Origin: JAXLWB01 sp046328715
GTDB lineage: Bacteria; Chloroflexota; Anaerolineae; Caldilineales; Caldilineaceae
DNA length: 64,000 bases
Assembly: GCA_046328715.1 (NCBI GenBank)
Contig: JAXLWB010000016.1
Span: 62,001-126,000, forward strand
Direction: 5' to 3'
Shown: one piece after another, positions 62,402 to 64,000 of the stretch
How the letters are laid out: each line of letters opens with the position of its first letter
How positions within the stretch are numbered: position 1 is the first letter of the stretch
Made by a program: the position numbers and the translations under genes
Notes under the pieces: generated by a model
What the model saw: only the letters and a program-made list of their open reading frames with translations
Database searches by the model: none
What the model was told of the DNA's origin: nothing

Positions 62402-64000
62402 ATGAAACCGACCTCAGAACCCGCTCTCCCCTTGTCCGCAATTGGCCGTCTGCCCGTGCCGGGTGACAATGTAGCGATTGCAACCACACTGCTACCTGCC
62501 GGAACGACCCTTGCGATTGGCGACAGCAGCTATAGGTTAGAATTCACCGTGCCGGAAGGGCATCGCTTTGCCGTGCGTCCGATTGCGCGTGATGAGGCGC
62601 TGCTCTCCTGGGGATTGCCCTTTGGCGTTGCCAGCCAAGCGATTGCGCCCGGCGAATATGTGCGCAACGCTGGCATGATCGAGGCGCTCAATGGTCGCAC
62701 GTTGCCCTTCACCGTCCCGCAGCAGCCCAACTTTGTCGACCGCATCACCCCGTACCAGTTGGATGAAGCCACCTTTCAGCCGGGTAAACAAGTGGAACGC
62801 TATCCCAACCAGCGCACCTTTCTTGGCTACCAACGACCGGAAGGCCGCGGCGTTGGGACACGCAACATGGTCGTGATCTTGGGCGCCACCTCCAGCGCGG
62901 CTGGCTTTGTGCGCGCCCTAGCCGAGCAATTGCAGCCAGAAACCAGCGGCTTGGCCAATCTCGACGGCATCGTACCGATTGCCCACACCGAGGGCAGTGG
63001 CTATGTACGCTTGAATAACCGGGATTATCTCTTGCGCACCCTGGCCGGTCTTATGGTCCACCCGAATGTGGCGGCGGTGTTGGCGGTCAACTTGGCCAGC
63101 GATCCCGTAACTGGCGACCTGACAAACGAGGAACTGGCGCGCTTCATGCGAGAGAATGGTTACCCGCTAGGCTCTGTGTTGCACCACTTTTTCGCCCTCA
63201 GCAACCACTGGCAGGCGGATCTGGCGCAGGGAGCTGAGCTGGTCTGTGATTGGCTGCCGCAGGTCGCTGCCATGCAGCGCACACCGCAACCCTTATCCGA
63301 AATCGCCGTTGCACTGCAATGTGGCGGCTCGGACGCCTTTTCCGGTGTCTCTGGCAATCCACTGGCTGGCACCGTTGCCAGGGAGATCATCCGCTATGGT
63401 GGACGCGCCAATCTGGCCGAGACCGATGAGTTGATTGGGGCTGAATCCTATATTTTGCAGAATATGCGCGATCTGCCAACGGCGCGCTGCTTTCTGAACT
63501 TTATTGCCGAATTTCAAGAGCGGCTGGCCTGGCACGGGCAGAGCGCCGAGGGCAACCCATCAGGCGGCAACAAGCTACGTGGGCTCTACAACATTGCGCT
63601 GAAATCGATCGGTGCGGCCATGAAAAAAGATCCCGCAGTGCGCATCGACCATGTGATCGACTATGCCGAACGTATGCTTCAGCACGGCTTCCACTTCATG
63701 AATTCACCGGGCAACGATTTGGAAGGCATCGCCGGTCAGGTGGCCAGCGGCGCCAATCTGATCATCTTTACCACGGGCAATGGCTCAATTACCAACTTTC
63801 CATTTGTGCCGACGATCAAGGTAATGACTACCTCCAATCGCTTTGCCCTGCTGGCCAACGAAATGGATGTCAACGCTGGTGCCTATCTGGATGGCACGCC
63901 AATGGAGGAACTGACGCAGACGACGCTCGACCTGCTGATAGCGATTGCTTCGGGCCAGACCAGTTGTGGTGAAAAGGCCGGTCACTCGCAGATCTCAATC
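62402..64000 (+). CDS. UxaA family altronate/galactarate dehydratase, 3' end outside the window
   Basis: At least 533 codons without a stop. An N-terminal SAF-like domain (residues about 15-105, GDNVAIATTLLPAG and ending APGEYVRN) is followed by the UxaA dehydratase domain: GRGVGTRNMVVIL, AHTEGSGYV, CGGSDAFSGVSGNP, EGNPSGGNK and TTGNGS. These enzymes dehydrate altronate, galactarate or related sugar acids to 2-keto-3-deoxy products. The frame is open to the window edge. Cotranscription with the aldo/keto reductase is possible; a palindrome fills the gap. Confidence 0.9.
   Translation, partial: MKPTSEPALPLSAIGRLPVPGDNVAIATTLLPAGTTLAIGDSSYRLEFTVPEGHRFAVRPIARDEALLSWGLPFGVASQAIAPGEYVRNAGMIEALNGRTLPFTVPQQPNFVDRITPYQLDEATFQPGKQVERYPNQRTFLGYQRPEGRGVGTRNMVVILGATSSAAGFVRALAEQLQPETSGLANLDGIVPIAHTEGSGYVRLNNRDYLLRTLAGLMVHPNVAAVLAVNLASDPVTGDLTNEELARFMRENGYPLGSVLHHFFALSNHWQADLAQGAELVCDWLPQVAAMQRTPQPLSEIAVALQCGGSDAFSGVSGNPLAGTVAREIIRYGGRANLAETDELIGAESYILQNMRDLPTARCFLNFIAEFQERLAWHGQSAEGNPSGGNKLRGLYNIALKSIGAAMKKDPAVRIDHVIDYAERMLQHGFHFMNSPGNDLEGIAGQVASGANLIIFTTGNGSITNFPFVPTIKVMTTSNRFALLANEMDVNAGAYLDGTPMEELTQTTLDLLIAIASGQTSCGEKAGHSQISI

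Overview
The window looks like chromosomal DNA from a Chloroflexota bacterium, probably Anaerolineae/Caldilineae-like. This is inferred from gene content, with no database search. Pointers are: secreted proteins ending in a YLPxxxR-type tail; TPR-CHAT proteins; an XisH/XisI pair; a deazaflavin-type oxidoreductase; many catabolic enzymes of the enolase, UxaA, M81, GH130 and DUF4432 families; and intergenic DNA full of dispersed palindromes. I saw no rRNA, tRNA, CRISPR array, intact insertion sequence or prophage.

Layout. 0-5.4 kb: two tandem paralogous membrane proteins (GT-C-like) and a class IV PLP enzyme. 5.7-7.1 kb: a two-repeat secreted protein, then a candidate small RNA with its own promoter and terminator. 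7.2-12.7 kb: a small-molecule/amino-acid cluster (SDR, M24 peptidase, RidA, D-threonine aldolase-like enzyme), a URO-D-like methyltransferase and a phosphoesterase. 12.8-18.8 kb (minus strand): TPR hybrid histidine kinase, cysteine-desulfurase-like protein and SppA protease. 19-23 kb: alanine dehydrogenase, XisH/XisI, HisS and a DUF2283 protein. 23-30.7 kb: a large secreted c-haem protein resembling the hydrazine synthase alpha subunit, aspartate kinase and a secreted parallel beta-helix protein. 30.7-35.9 kb (minus strand): a probable carbohydrate/acid catabolic operon (M81 peptidase, cupin phosphoglucose isomerase, shikimate-dehydrogenase-like enzyme, HXXEE membrane protein, enolase-superfamily enzyme). 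36.3-41.9 kb: two adjacent CHAT-protease genes. The first is a CpXC-TPR-CHAT protein whose nearly perfect 138-bp repeats carry several frameshifts. 42-49.7 kb: GH130, DUF4432, PPK2, PhyH, M20 peptidase and a beta-propeller protein. 49.8-60.4 kb: an accessory stretch with a PD-(D/E)xK protein, a two-gene small module, a Cys/Met PLP enzyme, VOC protein, P-loop kinase, two nucleotidyltransferases, a CocE hydrolase and a deazaflavin oxidoreductase. 60.4-64 kb: thioesterase, aldo/keto reductase and a truncated UxaA-type dehydratase.

The most unusual content is between the genes. (1) At least eleven intergenic gaps, and one gene 3' end, hold a hairpin whose arms are each a tandem array of 7-8 bp units. 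The unit sequence differs from place to place while the architecture stays the same. (2) From 34 kb to the end, several families of longer palindromes sit inside one another. At 53.93-54.23 kb a 230-bp palindromic element interrupts the arm of another palindrome and is flanked by a 10-bp direct repeat. Removing the insert and one repeat copy restores a perfect 26-bp-arm hairpin, which is direct evidence of insertion with target-site duplication. At 55.24-55.69 kb four families are nested. These look like non-autonomous, MITE-like palindromic elements that prefer each other as targets. No transposase is present in the window.

Start codons were often moved inside longest ORFs, because repeat DNA upstream happened to be open. 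Each entry gives the reason.
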